This document shows positions 54,494-63,513 of a DNA stretch of 64,000 bases, one piece after another. The DNA is from Microbacterium cremeum. GTDB taxonomy: Bacteria > Actinomycetota > Actinomycetes > Actinomycetales > Microbacteriaceae. Positions within the stretch are counted from its first letter, which is position 1, and each line of letters begins with the position of its first letter. The notes beneath the pieces are model-generated. The model did not search any database, had not been told where the DNA came from, and saw only the letters and a program-made list of their open reading frames with translations. A program made the position numbers and the translations under genes. The stretch is taken from positions 1,178,001-1,242,000 of the forward strand of contig NZ_CP063812.1 in the NCBI RefSeq assembly GCF_015277855.1, in the 5' to 3' direction.

Positions 54494-55317
54494 GTCGTGG
54501 CCGGCAGGGCGAGCACGCGCGCCGTCGCGGCGCCGTCGACGAGCGTGCGAGGCTGCGGATCGCCGGGGAGGCGCCCGAGGGCGTCGGCGATGGTGCCGGT
54601 GATGCGGTCCCGCGCGGCGGTCAGGCGCCGGAACACCAGCTCGGCCGACACCGCGTCGTCGCCGGGCGCGTGACCGACATCGGCGTCGGTCACGAACGAC
54701 AGGCTCGCGTACGCGATGCCGAGCTCGGCGGCCAGCGCCGCCTCGGGGTACATGGTCATGTTGAGGATGTCGGCGCCGGCCTGCCGCCATCCCTGCGACT
54801 CCGCGCGGGTCGAGAACCGCGGTCCGGGGATCACGAGGGCCGTGCCGCGATCCGCGAACCGCTCACCGCGCGCCGCCAGCGCACCGCAGAGCGCGGCACG
54901 CAGCACGGGGTCGAACGGGTCGGCGAACCCGAGGTGCTGCACGTCCGAGCCGTCGAAGAACGTGTCGGGGCGGCCGTGGGTGCGGTCGATCAGCTGATCC
55001 GGCACGACGAACGTGTCGGCCGGAAGATCCGCGGTGATGCTGCCGACCGCCGACGAGGCGATCACCGCGCGCACGCCGAGCCACGCCAGCGCCCACAGGT
55101 TCGCCCGGTACGGCACGCGGTGCGGCGGGATCGTGTGGCCCGCGCCGTGGCGGGCGAGGAAGGCCACCGTCCGGCCGCCGAAGCGTCCCACCGCGACCGG
55201 CGACGAGGGCGGGCCGAACGGCGTGGCCACGTCGACGAGACGTGGCTCGTCGAGCAGCTCGTACAGGCCCGAGCCTCCGATCACACCGTGACGCACGGCA
55301 TCCGTCGTTTCGTCCAT
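54490..55317 (-). CDS. mtnP: S-methyl-5'-thioadenosine phosphorylase-like enzyme
   Basis: A 275-residue member of the MTAP/PNP family. It has IGGSGLYELL for phosphate binding, RHGAGHTIPPHRVPYRANLWAL, SSAVGSI, and NMTMYPEAALAAELGIAYASLSFVTD-type substrate residues. The usual reaction cleaves methylthioadenosine to adenine and methylthioribose-1-phosphate; related enzymes act on inosine or deoxyadenosine. Tight coupling to an epimerase and a membrane transferase suggests the sugar phosphate may feed a biosynthetic route rather than only salvage. Confidence 0.9.
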   Translation of the reverse strand: MDETTDAVRHGVIGGSGLYELLDEPRLVDVATPFGPPSSPVAVGRFGGRTVAFLARHGAGHTIPPHRVPYRANLWALAWLGVRAVIASSAVGSITADLPADTFVVPDQLIDRTHGRPDTFFDGSDVQHLGFADPFDPVLRAALCGALAARGERFADRGTALVIPGPRFSTRAESQGWRQAGADILNMTMYPEAALAAELGIAYASLSFVTDADVGHAPGDDAVSAELVFRRLTAARDRITGTIADALGRLPGDPQPRTLVDGAATARVLALPATT

Positions 55318-55453
55318 GGCACCAGCCTGGCAACTCACGGGCGGTGCGCACCATGGCGAACCTTACGGTTCGGTGACGGCGTGCGGAGGTTGTCCGCGGT
55401 TCGTAAGCGGATGCCGCGGACGCGTGCCGCGCGGCGGCGGGACACTGGGCGGC

Positions 55454-56023
55454 ATGGGCGGGTACACGCAGCGGCTGAGCACGGTGCTCGAGCGCGGGGC
55501 CGCGGGTGCGCGGCAGGCGCTCGACGCCCCCGAGCGCACACCACGGACGGCGGTGGTGCTCGGCCGCATCGTGGGGATCGGGTTCGCGGTGTGCTTCCTC
55601 ACCGGCGTGTTCAGCCATCTGCACCAGCATCCGATCGCGTGGCTGCCGCTGCCGACGCGCCCGGTCGAGCTCTACGCGTGGACGCAGGGACTGCATGTCG
55701 CCGTCGGGACGGCGCTGCTGCCGCTCGTGCTCGCCAAGCTGTGGGTGGTCTACCCGCGCCTGTTCGCGTGGCCTCCCGTGAGGTCGTTCGCCGATGTGAT
55801 CGAGCGGGCGTCCGTCGCCGTGCTCGTGTCGACGGCTCTGCTCCAGCTGCTGATGGGCACGCTCAACACCTTCCAGTGGTATCCCTGGCCGTTCTCGTTC
55901 ACGCGGACGCACTGGGCGCTGGCGTGGGTCCTGGCCGGCGCGATCGTGGTCCACGTGGGCGTCAAGCTGCCGCTGATCGTGCGGCACTGGCGCCACACCA
56001 CCACCCCCGAGGAGCCGACGTGA
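55454..56023 (+). CDS. Cytochrome b561-like membrane protein
   Basis: A 189-residue protein with four to five membrane helices and His residues placed as heme ligands (FSHLHQHPIAW, THWALAW, HVGVKLPLIVRHW). It should pass electrons to the molybdopterin protein encoded next, which overlaps by GTGA, as YedZ/MsrQ does for YedY/MsrP. ATG 55454 was chosen as the first start after the promoter region. Confidence 0.85.
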   Translation: MGGYTQRLSTVLERGAAGARQALDAPERTPRTAVVLGRIVGIGFAVCFLTGVFSHLHQHPIAWLPLPTRPVELYAWTQGLHVAVGTALLPLVLAKLWVVYPRLFAWPPVRSFADVIERASVAVLVSTALLQLLMGTLNTFQWYPWPFSFTRTHWALAWVLAGAIVVHVGVKLPLIVRHWRHTTTPEEPT

Positions 56024-56625
56024 CCGACATGCGCCGACGCGCATTCCTCGCCGGCGTGGGGGCGTCCGCCGCCGCCCTCGTCGCCCTGACCGCCGGGCAG
56101 TCGTTCGACGCACTCGCCCCCTTCAACCTGTTCGCCCCGCGGGTGAAGGGCCAGGGACCGCAGGCGCTCCCGGTGAACCGGACCGCCGCGCAGGCCGGGG
56201 TCACCGAGACCGCACGCGACACCGCGTGGCGCCTGGAGGTGCGCGGAACGGGCGGGCGGCGGCACTACACCCGCGACGAGCTCGCGCGGCTGCCGCAGAC
56301 CGAGGCCGTGCTGCCGATCGCGTGCGTCGAGGGCTGGAGCACGAGGGCTCATTGGAGGGGAGTGCGACTGGGCGACCTGCTCGAGCATGCCGGAGCGGCT
56401 CGGACCAGCACGATCCGGCTGGAGAGCCTGCAGAGCCGCGGGCCCTATCGCGCCACGACCATGCCGCCGCACGTCGCCTGGGACCCGTTGACGCTCGTGG
56501 CGCTCGAGGTGAACGGCGCCGTGCTCGATCTCGACCACGGCTACCCGGCGCGCATCATCGCGCCGGGCAGGCCCGGGGTGCTGCAGACGAAGTGGCTCGC
56601 GACGATCGAGGAGCTGCCGGCATGA
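56020..56625 (+). CDS. Molybdopterin-dependent oxidoreductase (YedY/sulfite-oxidase fold), Tat substrate
   Basis: A 201-residue protein, short for the family. The twin-arginine signal RRRAFLAGVGASAAAL is followed by an oxidoreductase molybdopterin-binding domain. The likely Mo-ligand Cys is in LPIACVEGWSTRAHW, and the substrate-pocket end has HGYPARIIAPGRPGVLQTKW. It acts outside the membrane, probably receiving or giving electrons through the cytochrome-b protein. It overlaps neighbours on both sides (GTGA and ATGA), so the three-gene unit is tightly coupled. Confidence 0.88.
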   Translation: MTDMRRRAFLAGVGASAAALVALTAGQSFDALAPFNLFAPRVKGQGPQALPVNRTAAQAGVTETARDTAWRLEVRGTGGRRHYTRDELARLPQTEAVLPIACVEGWSTRAHWRGVRLGDLLEHAGAARTSTIRLESLQSRGPYRATTMPPHVAWDPLTLVALEVNGAVLDLDHGYPARIIAPGRPGVLQTKWLATIEELPA

Positions 56626-57041
56626 GGATCTCCCGCATCGTGCTCGTCGTCGTGGGCGCCGGTCTCGGCGGGTACGGCGCGCTGCTCCTGGTCACGACGC
56701 TCTCGCCGGCATCGCTGCTCGCGCTGGCCGTCTGGCTCCTGGCGGTCGTCGTCGTGCACGACGGCGTCATCGCGCCCGTCGAGTCGGCGATGCATGCCCG
56801 ATGGTGGCGGGGGGCCGAGCGGCGCCCCGAGGTGGTGACGGCGGTCGCGCAGCTCGGATTCGTCACCGGTGCGGTCCTGTCGCTCTACGTCCTGCCCGAG
56901 ATCTGGGCGCAGGGGCGCGGATCGCCCAACCCGACCATCCTCGTGGGCGACTACGCGACCCGGCTGGTGGTCGTGTGGGCCGTGATCGCGCTCGTCGTCC
57001 TCGTCACGTGGCGCGTCGCCGTGCGGCGCGATCGCCGCTGA
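56622..57041 (+). CDS. Conserved membrane protein of the molybdoenzyme operon
   Basis: A 139-residue protein with four membrane helices (about 5-25, 29-50, 71-92 and 110-130). The loop between helices 2 and 3 has VIAPVESAMHARWWRG. It starts at ATG 56622 inside the stop of the molybdoenzyme gene. Its last 38 bp overlap the convergent methyltransferase gene. It may be an accessory or anchor subunit; function unknown. Confidence 0.78.
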   Translation: MRISRIVLVVVGAGLGGYGALLLVTTLSPASLLALAVWLLAVVVVHDGVIAPVESAMHARWWRGAERRPEVVTAVAQLGFVTGAVLSLYVLPEIWAQGRGSPNPTILVGDYATRLVVVWAVIALVVLVTWRVAVRRDRR

Positions 57042-57705
57042 CCGCCGCCGTGCGCGCGTACTCGGCGAACCACCGGCGCTCCGCGGTCCACTCGCGGACC
57101 GGCAGCAGCCGCGCGTCGCGCGCGTGCCGCCGCAGGGCGTGGCGTCCGACCTCGGCCCACGGGAACGTGCCGCCGGTCGCCCCGTTCTCGTCCGCGAGCA
57201 CTCCCGCGAACCGCCGGTCACGGCGGGAGTCGGCGTGCGTCTCGACCACGATGCGGCCGTCCGGCCGCAGCAGGTCGCGGCACCGCGACAGCAGGGCGCC
57301 GGGATCGCCGCCGATGCCGATGCTGCCGTCGAGGAGCAGCGTCGTGCCCCAGTCGCCCTCGTGCGGGAGCGGGTCGAACACCGAGCCCTGGATGACCGGG
57401 ATGCCGCGGCTGCGCGCGATCTGCGCGGCCGCGGCCGACACATCCACGCCGAGCGCGGCGAGTCCCGCCTCCCGTGCCGCGCGCACCATGCGCCCCGGAC
57501 CGCAGCCGACGTCGAGCACCGGACCCGACAGGCCACGGGCGATCCGCCTCTCCAGCGCGTCGGCGCGCGCCAGGTACCGGTCGACGTCGTGATGCGTGCC
57601 GCCTGATGCCGCGGCCTCCCGCAGCACGACGGGGCCGGTCGGCTCCCGCAGTGCGCGCTCGTAGTGGAGCCCGAAGGCGTCCGCGTGCGGGGCGATGCCG
57701 GTCAC
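57004..57705 (-). CDS. Class I SAM-dependent methyltransferase
   Basis: A 233-residue methyltransferase with motif I VLDVGCGPGRMVRAAREAG and the acidic VDVSAAA region after strand 2. It starts at GTG 57705, overlapping the DUF2064 stop by 4 bp, and ends the three-gene unit GT2-DUF2064-MT. The acceptor is unknown; the context points to a sugar or lipid intermediate. Confidence 0.87.
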   Translation of the reverse strand: MTGIAPHADAFGLHYERALREPTGPVVLREAAASGGTHHDVDRYLARADALERRIARGLSGPVLDVGCGPGRMVRAAREAGLAALGVDVSAAAAQIARSRGIPVIQGSVFDPLPHEGDWGTTLLLDGSIGIGGDPGALLSRCRDLLRPDGRIVVETHADSRRDRRFAGVLADENGATGGTFPWAEVGRHALRRHARDARLLPVREWTAERRWFAEYARTAAVSGDRAARRRAT

Positions 57706-58313
57706 GACATGCTCCGCAGGAGGCGCGAGAGGTGCCCGTCGCCGAGGCGAGGCTGGACGGCGCGCAGCGATGCGGCGTCGTCGATGTCGGTCATCGGCGC
57801 GAGCATTCCGACCCGCAGTCCGGCCGCTTCGAGGCTCTCGCGCTGGCGCGCCCCGGTGTCGGCGCGCGACATGGGCACCCCGCGCACCACGTCTCCGCGG
57901 GGCTCCCGCAGTGCGAGAGCCCAGAACCCGCCGTCGGTCGCGGGGCCCAGCCACGCGTCGACGCCGTCGGGCCAGCCGGTCAGCGACGGCAGGTCTGCCG
58001 CGGTCAGCTGCGGCGTGTCCATGCCGATCACCAGCGTCGGTCCGTCGCATGCGTCCAGCGCCGCGGCGATCCGCTCGTCGAGACCGCCCGATCCCTGGAG
58101 CACGAGCTCCCACCCTGCCGGGAGGGGCGGTGCGGCGAGACCGTCGAGACACAGCACGCGTCCGTCGACCGCGAGGTCGGTGACGGTCGTGATGGTGTCC
58201 TGCAGGCTCGCCTCGGCGATGAGCGCGGCGCGCTCGAGGCTGAAGGGCGGGTGCAGCCGGGTCTTGACCCGCCCCGGCCGGCACTCCTTCGCCATCACCA
58301 CCACGGTGGTCAC
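57702..58313 (-). CDS. DUF2064 / TIGR04282-family glycosyltransferase-like protein
   Basis: A 203-residue GT-A-like protein. It has VVVMAKECRPGRVKTRL at the N-terminus, VIGMDTPQLTAADLP with the Asp metal motif, and GPATDGGFWALAL. The family (TIGR04282) is named for arsenosugar biosynthesis and is related to nucleotide-sugar transferases. It starts at GTG 58313, overlapping the GT2 stop. The true substrate is unproven in this group. Confidence 0.88.
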   Translation of the reverse strand: MTTVVVMAKECRPGRVKTRLHPPFSLERAALIAEASLQDTITTVTDLAVDGRVLCLDGLAAPPLPAGWELVLQGSGGLDERIAAALDACDGPTLVIGMDTPQLTAADLPSLTGWPDGVDAWLGPATDGGFWALALREPRGDVVRGVPMSRADTGARQRESLEAAGLRVGMLAPMTDIDDAASLRAVQPRLGDGHLSRLLRSMS

Positions 58314-58969
58314 CGCGCGACCTCCCGCAGAACGCGCGACATGTCGGCGATCGCGGTCGCCGTGCCGCGCACCGTGCCGGTGACCTTCGACCTTCCGACG
58401 CGCGGGCGGTACCGGACGTCTACCTCGGCGATGCGCCAGCCCTGCCGCGCCGCGAGCAGCACCATCTCGAGCGGGTACCCGCTGCGCCGGTCGCGCAGAT
58501 CGAGGGCGAGCAGCGCGTCGCGTCGCGCCGCCCGCATCGGCCCGAGATCGTGCAGGCGGGCGCCGGTGAGCGTGGTCAGCCGGGACGCCAGATACGCGTT
58601 CGCCGCGCGCGCGTGCACCGGCCACGATCCGGGCTCGGCCCGGCGACGGCCCAGCACGAGGTCCGCCTCGCCCGCCGCCACCGGCGACACGACTCGTGCG
58701 AGCTCCGCCGAGTCGAACGACCCGTCGGCGTCGCAGAACGCCACGATCGGCGCACGTGCGGCCCGCAGGCCCGCGTGGGCGGCGGCGCCGAAGCCGCGAC
58801 GGGGCTCGTCCACGACGAACGCGCCGTGGGCGGCCGCGACGTCTGCCGAGCCGTCGCGGGAGCCGTTGTCGACCACGATGGCGCGCATCCCGTCCGGCAG
58901 TGCCGACAGCACCCCCGGAAGCGCCCTGGCCTCGTCGAGGCACGGGAACACGACGTCGACAGCGGTCAT
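58310..58969 (-). CDS. Family 2 glycosyltransferase
   Basis: A 219-residue GT2 enzyme with VVFPCLDEARALPGVLSAL, VVDNGSRDGSADVA, and FCDADGSFD holding the D-x-D metal site. It lacks the membrane tail of polyprenyl-phosphate transferases. It is the first gene of the GT2-DUF2064-methyltransferase unit. It should transfer a sugar from a nucleotide donor to an unidentified acceptor. Confidence 0.9.
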   Translation of the reverse strand: MTAVDVVFPCLDEARALPGVLSALPDGMRAIVVDNGSRDGSADVAAAHGAFVVDEPRRGFGAAAHAGLRAARAPIVAFCDADGSFDSAELARVVSPVAAGEADLVLGRRRAEPGSWPVHARAANAYLASRLTTLTGARLHDLGPMRAARRDALLALDLRDRRSGYPLEMVLLAARQGWRIAEVDVRYRPRVGRSKVTGTVRGTATAIADMSRVLREVAR

Positions 58970-59079
58970 GAATCGACGGTAGAGGCGGAGCGGAGTGCCG
59001 AGCCCGGGCAAAGGATTACGAAGCGCGGACAACCCGGCGTCCGCTGCGCGACTCCACCTCGTGCGGCCCGTGCGCGGCC

Positions 59080-59085
59080 TATCCT
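59080..59085 (+). promoter_or_regulatory. -10 element (TATCCT) for a probably leaderless mRNA
   Basis: TATCCT ends 6 bp before ATG 59092 of the OmpR-type regulator. Transcription normally begins 6-7 bp after this element, so the mRNA would start at the ATG itself, a common arrangement in actinobacteria. There is no ribosome site. Confidence 0.5.
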
Positions 59086-59091
59086 GTGGAC

Positions 59092-59820
59092 ATGTCCAGT
59101 ACCCGGACTGCGCAGCCGACAGCAGACCTGGCCGACCGTCGCGTCCTCGTCGTCGAGGACGACGCGACCGTGCGGGAGGTCGTCGGCACGTACCTGGAGG
59201 CGGCGGGCTTCATCGTCGAGGTCGCCACCGACGGGTTCGCAGCGCTCGACACCATCGCCGAACGCGCCCCCGACCTCGTCGTGCTCGACCGCATGCTGCC
59301 CGGCATCGACGGCGCCGAGGTGTGTCGCCGCATCCGCGAGACCGAGGACATCCCCGTCATCCTCCTCACCGCCCTCGGCGCCCCGGAGGACCGCGTGGGC
59401 GGGCTGGAGGCCGGGGCCGACGACTACATCACGAAGCCGTTCTCCCCGCGCGAGCTGGTGCTGCGCGTCCAGGCCGTGATGCGCCGCAGTCTCACCGAGT
59501 TCGCCCCGGAGGCGCCGTTCGACATCGGCCCGTTCCACCTCGACGCCTCGGCGCGGGTCGTGGCCAAGGACGGAGGTCCGCTCGCACTGTCGACCCGCGA
59601 GTTCGACCTGTTCGCCTTCCTGCTCAAGCATCCGCGCCGCGTGTTCACGCGCGAGGAGCTGCTGCGTGCGGTGTGGGGCTGGGAGTTCGGCGATCTCTCC
59701 ACCGTCACGGTCACCATGAGACGACTGCGCGAGAAGATCGAGGACGACGCCTCGCATCCGCGGCGCCTGTGCACGGTCTGGGGCGTCGGGTACCGGTTCG
59801 AGCCGGGGGAGGCCGAGTGA
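59092..59820 (+). CDS. OmpR/PhoB-family response regulator
   Basis: A 242-residue regulator. The receiver domain has Asp66 in VVLDRMLPG and the conserved Lys in YITKPFSPREL. The C-terminal winged helix includes TREFDLFAFLLKHPRRVFTRE and VTMRRLREKIEDD. It overlaps the histidine kinase by GTGA. Divergent from the GT2 unit (122 bp between starts), it is a good candidate to control the surrounding glycan/molybdoenzyme genes. Confidence 0.94.
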   Translation: MSSTRTAQPTADLADRRVLVVEDDATVREVVGTYLEAAGFIVEVATDGFAALDTIAERAPDLVVLDRMLPGIDGAEVCRRIRETEDIPVILLTALGAPEDRVGGLEAGADDYITKPFSPRELVLRVQAVMRRSLTEFAPEAPFDIGPFHLDASARVVAKDGGPLALSTREFDLFAFLLKHPRRVFTREELLRAVWGWEFGDLSTVTVTMRRLREKIEDDASHPRRLCTVWGVGYRFEPGEAE

Positions 59821-60962
59821 TCCCCTTCCCCGATCTCGTATCCATCGTCGGCATCGCCCTGCTGTGCGCCGTCGTGGTCGGACTGCTGGGCCTTCTCGCG
59901 CTGCGGATCGCCCGGCGGATGCCGCTGATGGTCCAGCTGATGATCGTGGTGCTCACCGCGATGCTGTCGGTCACGAGCGGAATGATCGCCGTCGCGAACG
60001 CGATGTACCTCTCGCCGCACGACCTGCTCGTCGGCGTGTGGGTGGCCGGCAGCGCCACCGTCGTCTCGCTCGCGGCCGCCGCCGTGCTCGGGCGCACGTT
60101 CACCCGCCAGTCGGCGCGGCTGCAGCGCTTCGCGCGTGACATCGGCGACGGCGTCCAGGTCGTCCCTCCGGCATCGTCGGATCGTTCCGAGCTGGCGACG
60201 CTTCAGGGCGAGCTGGCCCGCGCCGGCCGTCGCCTCGAGGAGGCGCGCGCCGAGGTGGAGGCCCTCGACACCTCCCGCCGCGAGCTCGTCGCCTGGATCT
60301 CGCACGACCTGCGCACGCCGCTGGCGGGGCTGCGTGCGATGGCGGAGGCCCTCGAGGACGGGCTCGCCGACGACCCGCAGCGCTTCCACCGGCAGATGCG
60401 CGCGCAGGTCGATCACCTCTCCGCGCTGGTCGATGAGCTGTTCGAGCTGTCGAAGATCCAGTCCGGCCGCCTCGCACTGGCGATGGAGCCGGTGTCGCTG
60501 TACGACCTGGTCAGCGACGCGGTCGCCGAGCTCAGCGCGCTCGCCGCGGCGCACGACGTGACGATCCGGGAGTCGCCCAGCCCCGACCTGACGGTCACCG
60601 GCGACGCTCGCGAACTCGCCCGCGTCGTCGCGAACCTTCTGATCAACGCCCTCCAGCACTCGCCCCCCGGCAGCGAGATCTCGGTCACGACCCGCGACAT
60701 GGGCGACGGCACGGCGATGCTCTCGGTCGTCGACGCCGGGGGCGGCATCGCCGAGACCGACATGCCGAAGATCTTCCTCGCCGGCTGGCGCTCCGACTCG
60801 TCGCGCACGCCCGAGCCCACCCCTCACGCCGGCGGATCCGGACTGGGCCTGGCGATCGCGCACGGCATCGTCAAGGCGCACGACGGCGACATCTCGGCCC
60901 GCAACGTGCCCGGGGGATGCCGGTTCGACGTCGTGTTGCCGCAGGTCGCCGTCGCGATGTGA
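59817..60962 (+). CDS. Membrane sensor histidine kinase
   Basis: A 381-residue kinase starting at GTG 59817. Two N-terminal membrane helices plus further hydrophobic segments (to about residue 100) enclose almost no external loop, so it probably senses within the membrane. HAMP-like linker, HisKA with His163 in WISHDLRTPL, and HATPase_c with the N box NLLINALQHSPPG and GSGLGLAIAHGIV follow. Its partner is the overlapping OmpR-type regulator. Confidence 0.93.
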   Translation: MIPFPDLVSIVGIALLCAVVVGLLGLLALRIARRMPLMVQLMIVVLTAMLSVTSGMIAVANAMYLSPHDLLVGVWVAGSATVVSLAAAAVLGRTFTRQSARLQRFARDIGDGVQVVPPASSDRSELATLQGELARAGRRLEEARAEVEALDTSRRELVAWISHDLRTPLAGLRAMAEALEDGLADDPQRFHRQMRAQVDHLSALVDELFELSKIQSGRLALAMEPVSLYDLVSDAVAELSALAAAHDVTIRESPSPDLTVTGDARELARVVANLLINALQHSPPGSEISVTTRDMGDGTAMLSVVDAGGGIAETDMPKIFLAGWRSDSSRTPEPTPHAGGSGLGLAIAHGIVKAHDGDISARNVPGGCRFDVVLPQVAVAM

Positions 60963-60981
60963 CCGGCTGCCCGGCTCGCTC

Positions 60982-61341
60982 TCAGCCGGGTCCGTCCGGG
61001 TGCGCCAGGTCGTAGGCGCGCGCGAGCTTCTGGGGCACCACCATGCGCCACGCGTCGACGACGAGCTCGCGCGCCTCGGCCGGGTCGAGCGCCGCGAGTT
61101 CGGCGTGCACCCAGTGGAATCGCATGTCGGACTCGCCCGGAAACTGGAACTTGTGGGGTGAGCCGCCGACGAGGGCCTCCCGCTCCTCTTTGGGGAACGC
61201 GAAGCCCATCACGGTCTCGTCCAGCGAGAAGGCCACGTACACGATCTGCCCGACGCGGAACTTGAGGCGTCCGCGCACGCGCACCTCGTACGAGCGCTCG
61301 AGCTCCGAGCCGAGCCGGCGGACGTCGTCGAGGGTGGCCAT
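60982..61341 (-). CDS. MmcQ/YjbR-family protein
   Basis: A 119-residue protein of the YjbR/MmcQ fold, with FRVGQIVYVAFSLDETVMGF in the core and RFHWVHAELAAL toward the end. The fold is thought to bind DNA, but function is unproven. It follows a lipoprotein gene by 13 bp on the same strand. Confidence 0.85.
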   Translation of the reverse strand: MATLDDVRRLGSELERSYEVRVRGRLKFRVGQIVYVAFSLDETVMGFAFPKEEREALVGGSPHKFQFPGESDMRFHWVHAELAALDPAEARELVVDAWRMVVPQKLARAYDLAHPDGPG

Positions 61342-61354
61342 GCTGCTCCGTCCG

Positions 61355-62008
61355 TCAGTACTGCTCGTCTTCGGCGCAGATCGCCTCGAGCTCGGCGTAG
61401 TAGTCGGCAAGGGGCGGCAGGCCGACCTCCGCGCGGCGCTCGTCGACGGTGGCCTCGTCGCGGATCGGGGTGGCAGGTACCGGGCCGCCCTCGCCGCAGC
61501 CGATCTGCGTGCCGTACTCCTGGGGCTCGCCGGCACCGACCGCGATGCGGTCGGTGAGGTAGGCGAGGTTGCCGGGGGAGGCGTCGTCGTTCTCGACGGC
61601 GACCCGCAGCCACGCGAGGGCCTCGCGCTGGAAGTCCGGGTCGTGGTCGGAGTGCTGTGCGATGGCCCAGGCCGCGTCCTCGGCCTGCTCGCCGACGAGG
61701 GAGTACGTGGGCCAGCCGCGGTCGCGGATGATCTGCCGGAGTCGCTCGGTGCGCGTCGCGTCGGTGCCGGGGCCGCTGCTTCCGCCCTCCAGCCGGTCGG
61801 CCTGGTCCTGCGCGAGCATCTCGATGAGCTCCGCCGACAGCGCCGCGTCGAACTCGGACGGCGTCCACGTCGGCGTCGGCGACGGACTCGCAGGTGCGGC
61901 ATCCGTCGTCGTCGGACTCGAGGGCGCGGGCGCTGCGGGCGCGCACGCCGACAGGGCGAGCGACACCGCGAAGCCCACCGCGAGCACGCGAAGCTTCACT
62001 GCTGCCAT
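61355..62008 (-). CDS. Lipoprotein of unknown function
   Basis: A 217-residue protein with a lipoprotein signal (LALSAC), a Pro/Ser/Thr linker, and a soluble helical domain containing RLRQIIRDRGWPTYSLVGEQAEDAAW and QREALAWL, like the DUF6624 group. Surface-anchored; function unknown. TACGCT 8 bp before ATG 62008 may be a -10 element giving a near-leaderless mRNA. Confidence 0.82.
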   Translation of the reverse strand: MAAVKLRVLAVGFAVSLALSACAPAAPAPSSPTTTDAAPASPSPTPTWTPSEFDAALSAELIEMLAQDQADRLEGGSSGPGTDATRTERLRQIIRDRGWPTYSLVGEQAEDAAWAIAQHSDHDPDFQREALAWLRVAVENDDASPGNLAYLTDRIAVGAGEPQEYGTQIGCGEGGPVPATPIRDEATVDERRAEVGLPPLADYYAELEAICAEDEQY

Positions 62009-62067
62009 GGCTGAGTAGCGTACGCCGCCGCGAGGCGCAGCGCCCGGCGCCGAGGTCTCCCGCGGTG

Positions 62068-63513
62068 TCAGCCGGGGCGGGCCTCGGCGGCGGCCCGCGC
62101 GGCGGCCGGAAGCGCCTCGACGATCCGGCCGACCGCGGCGTCGTCGTGCGCAGCCGAGACGAACCACGCCTCGAACACCGACGGCGGCAGCGAGACGCCC
62201 TGCTCGAGCATCGCGCGGAAGAACGGCGGGTAGCGGAACGCCTCCTGCGCCCGGACCGTGTCGTAGTCGACCGGCGGCTCGGCGGCGAACTGGATCGAGA
62301 ACAGGTTTCCCGAGCGCTGCAGCACGTGCGTCACCCCGGCGTCGGCGAGGGCGGATGCCGCGGCATCGGCGATCGTCGTCGCCGCGGCGTCGATGCGGGC
62401 ATAGGCGTCGGCGTCGAGGTGGTCGAGCGTGGTGCGACCCGCCGCCACGGCGAGCGGGTTGCCGCTGAGCGTGCCGGCCTGGTACACCGGGCCCAGCGGC
62501 GCGAGCAGCTCCATGAGCGCGGCCGGACCGCCGAGCGCAGCGAGCGGGAGCCCTCCGCCGACGACCTTGCCGAACGTGATGAGGTCGGGTGAGAAGGGCA
62601 CGGGGTCGATGCCGTACCAGCCGGCGGCGCCGACCCGGAAGCCCGTGAGCACCTCGTCGAGGATGAGCAGCGCGCCGTGCTCATGCGCGATGTCGGCGAG
62701 AGCGGCGTTGAACCCGTGCGCCGGCGGCACGATGCCCATGTTCGCGGGGGCGGCCTCCACGATGATCGCGGCGATCTGATGCCCGCGCGCCGAGAACACC
62801 TCGCGGACGGCGTCGACGTCGTTGTACGGGATGACGAGCGTCTGCGCGGCGATCGCGGCGGGCACCCCCGCCGAGCCCGGCATCGCGAGCGTCGCGACGC
62901 CCGAGCCCGCCTCGGCAAGGAGCCCGTCGGAATGCCCGTGGTAGTGGCCGGCGAACTTCACGACCAGGTCGCGTCCGGTCGCGCCGCGCGCGAGGCGGAT
63001 CGCGGTCATCGTCGCCTCGGTGCCGGTGGACACCAGGCGCACGCGCTCGACGGGATGAGTTCCGGTCGTCGAGCGCCCTTCGACAGGCTCGGGAAGCGCG
63101 ATCAAGCGAGACGAAACGCTCTGAAGCTGCGGGTTCTCATCGGTTCGAGACGTTTCGTCTCGCTCGCCGGCGCTCGCACGCTCAACGGCCGAGGGGCGCA
63201 CCACGCGCGCCGCGATCAGCTCGGCCAGCTCGGTCTCGCCCGGCGTCGACGCGCCGAAGCCGAGACCGCGGGCCGCGGCATCCTGCACCGCCTTCACGAC
63301 CGCGGGGTGCGCGTGCCCGAGGATCGCAGGACCCCACGACCCGACGAGGTCGACGTACTCGCGCCCCTCGACATCGGTGACATACGGACCCGACGCCGAC
63401 ACGAAGAACCGCGGCGTCTCGTGCACCGAGCCGAACGCGCGCACCGGCGAGCTGACGCCGCCGGGCATCGCGCCCTGCGCGCGGGCGAACTCCTGCGCGT
63501 TGGTGGCGGTCAT
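62068..63513 (-). CDS. hemL: Glutamate-1-semialdehyde 2,1-aminomutase with internal insertion
   Basis: A 481-residue HemL, which makes 5-aminolevulinate for heme. It has [38 protein letters not shown], and the PLP Lys in [14 protein letters not shown]. Usual length is about 430-440. An extra stretch of about 45 residues (roughly 110-155, including PEPVEGRS) sits between [11 protein letters not shown] and [12 protein letters not shown]. Its DNA holds a 14-bp perfect palindrome typical of a dispersed repeat. The frame is kept and flanking motifs are intact, so the enzyme may still work. It overlaps hemB by ATGA. Confidence 0.93.
   Translation of the reverse strand: MTATNAQEFARAQGAMPGGVSSPVRAFGSVHETPRFFVSASGPYVTDVEGREYVDLVGSWGPAILGHAHPAVVKAVQDAAARGLGFGASTPGETELAELIAARVVRPSAVERASAGERDETSRTDENPQLQSVSSRLIALPEPVEGRSTTGTHPVERVRLVSTGTEATMTAIRLARGATGRDLVVKFAGHYHGHSDGLLAEAGSGVATLAMPGSAGVPAAIAAQTLVIPYNDVDAVREVFSARGHQIAAIIVEAAPANMGIVPPAHGFNAALADIAHEHGALLILDEVLTGFRVGAAGWYGIDPVPFSPDLITFGKVVGGGLPLAALGGPAALMELLAPLGPVYQAGTLSGNPLAVAAGRTTLDHLDADAYARIDAAATTIADAAASALADAGVTHVLQRSGNLFSIQFAAEPPVDYDTVRAQEAFRYPPFFRAMLEQGVSLPPSVFEAWFVSAAHDDAAVGRIVEALPAAARAAAEARPG
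63105..63164. repeat. REP-like palindrome inside hemL
   Basis: AGCGAGACGAAACG at 63105-63118 and its exact reverse complement at 63151-63164, separated by 32 bp. The adjacent sequence CCTTCGACAGGCTCGGG (63078-63094) resembles GAGCCTGTCGAAGG-type repeats seen in many Microbacterium-like genomes. Together they make up the extra block in hemL. Confidence 0.7.
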
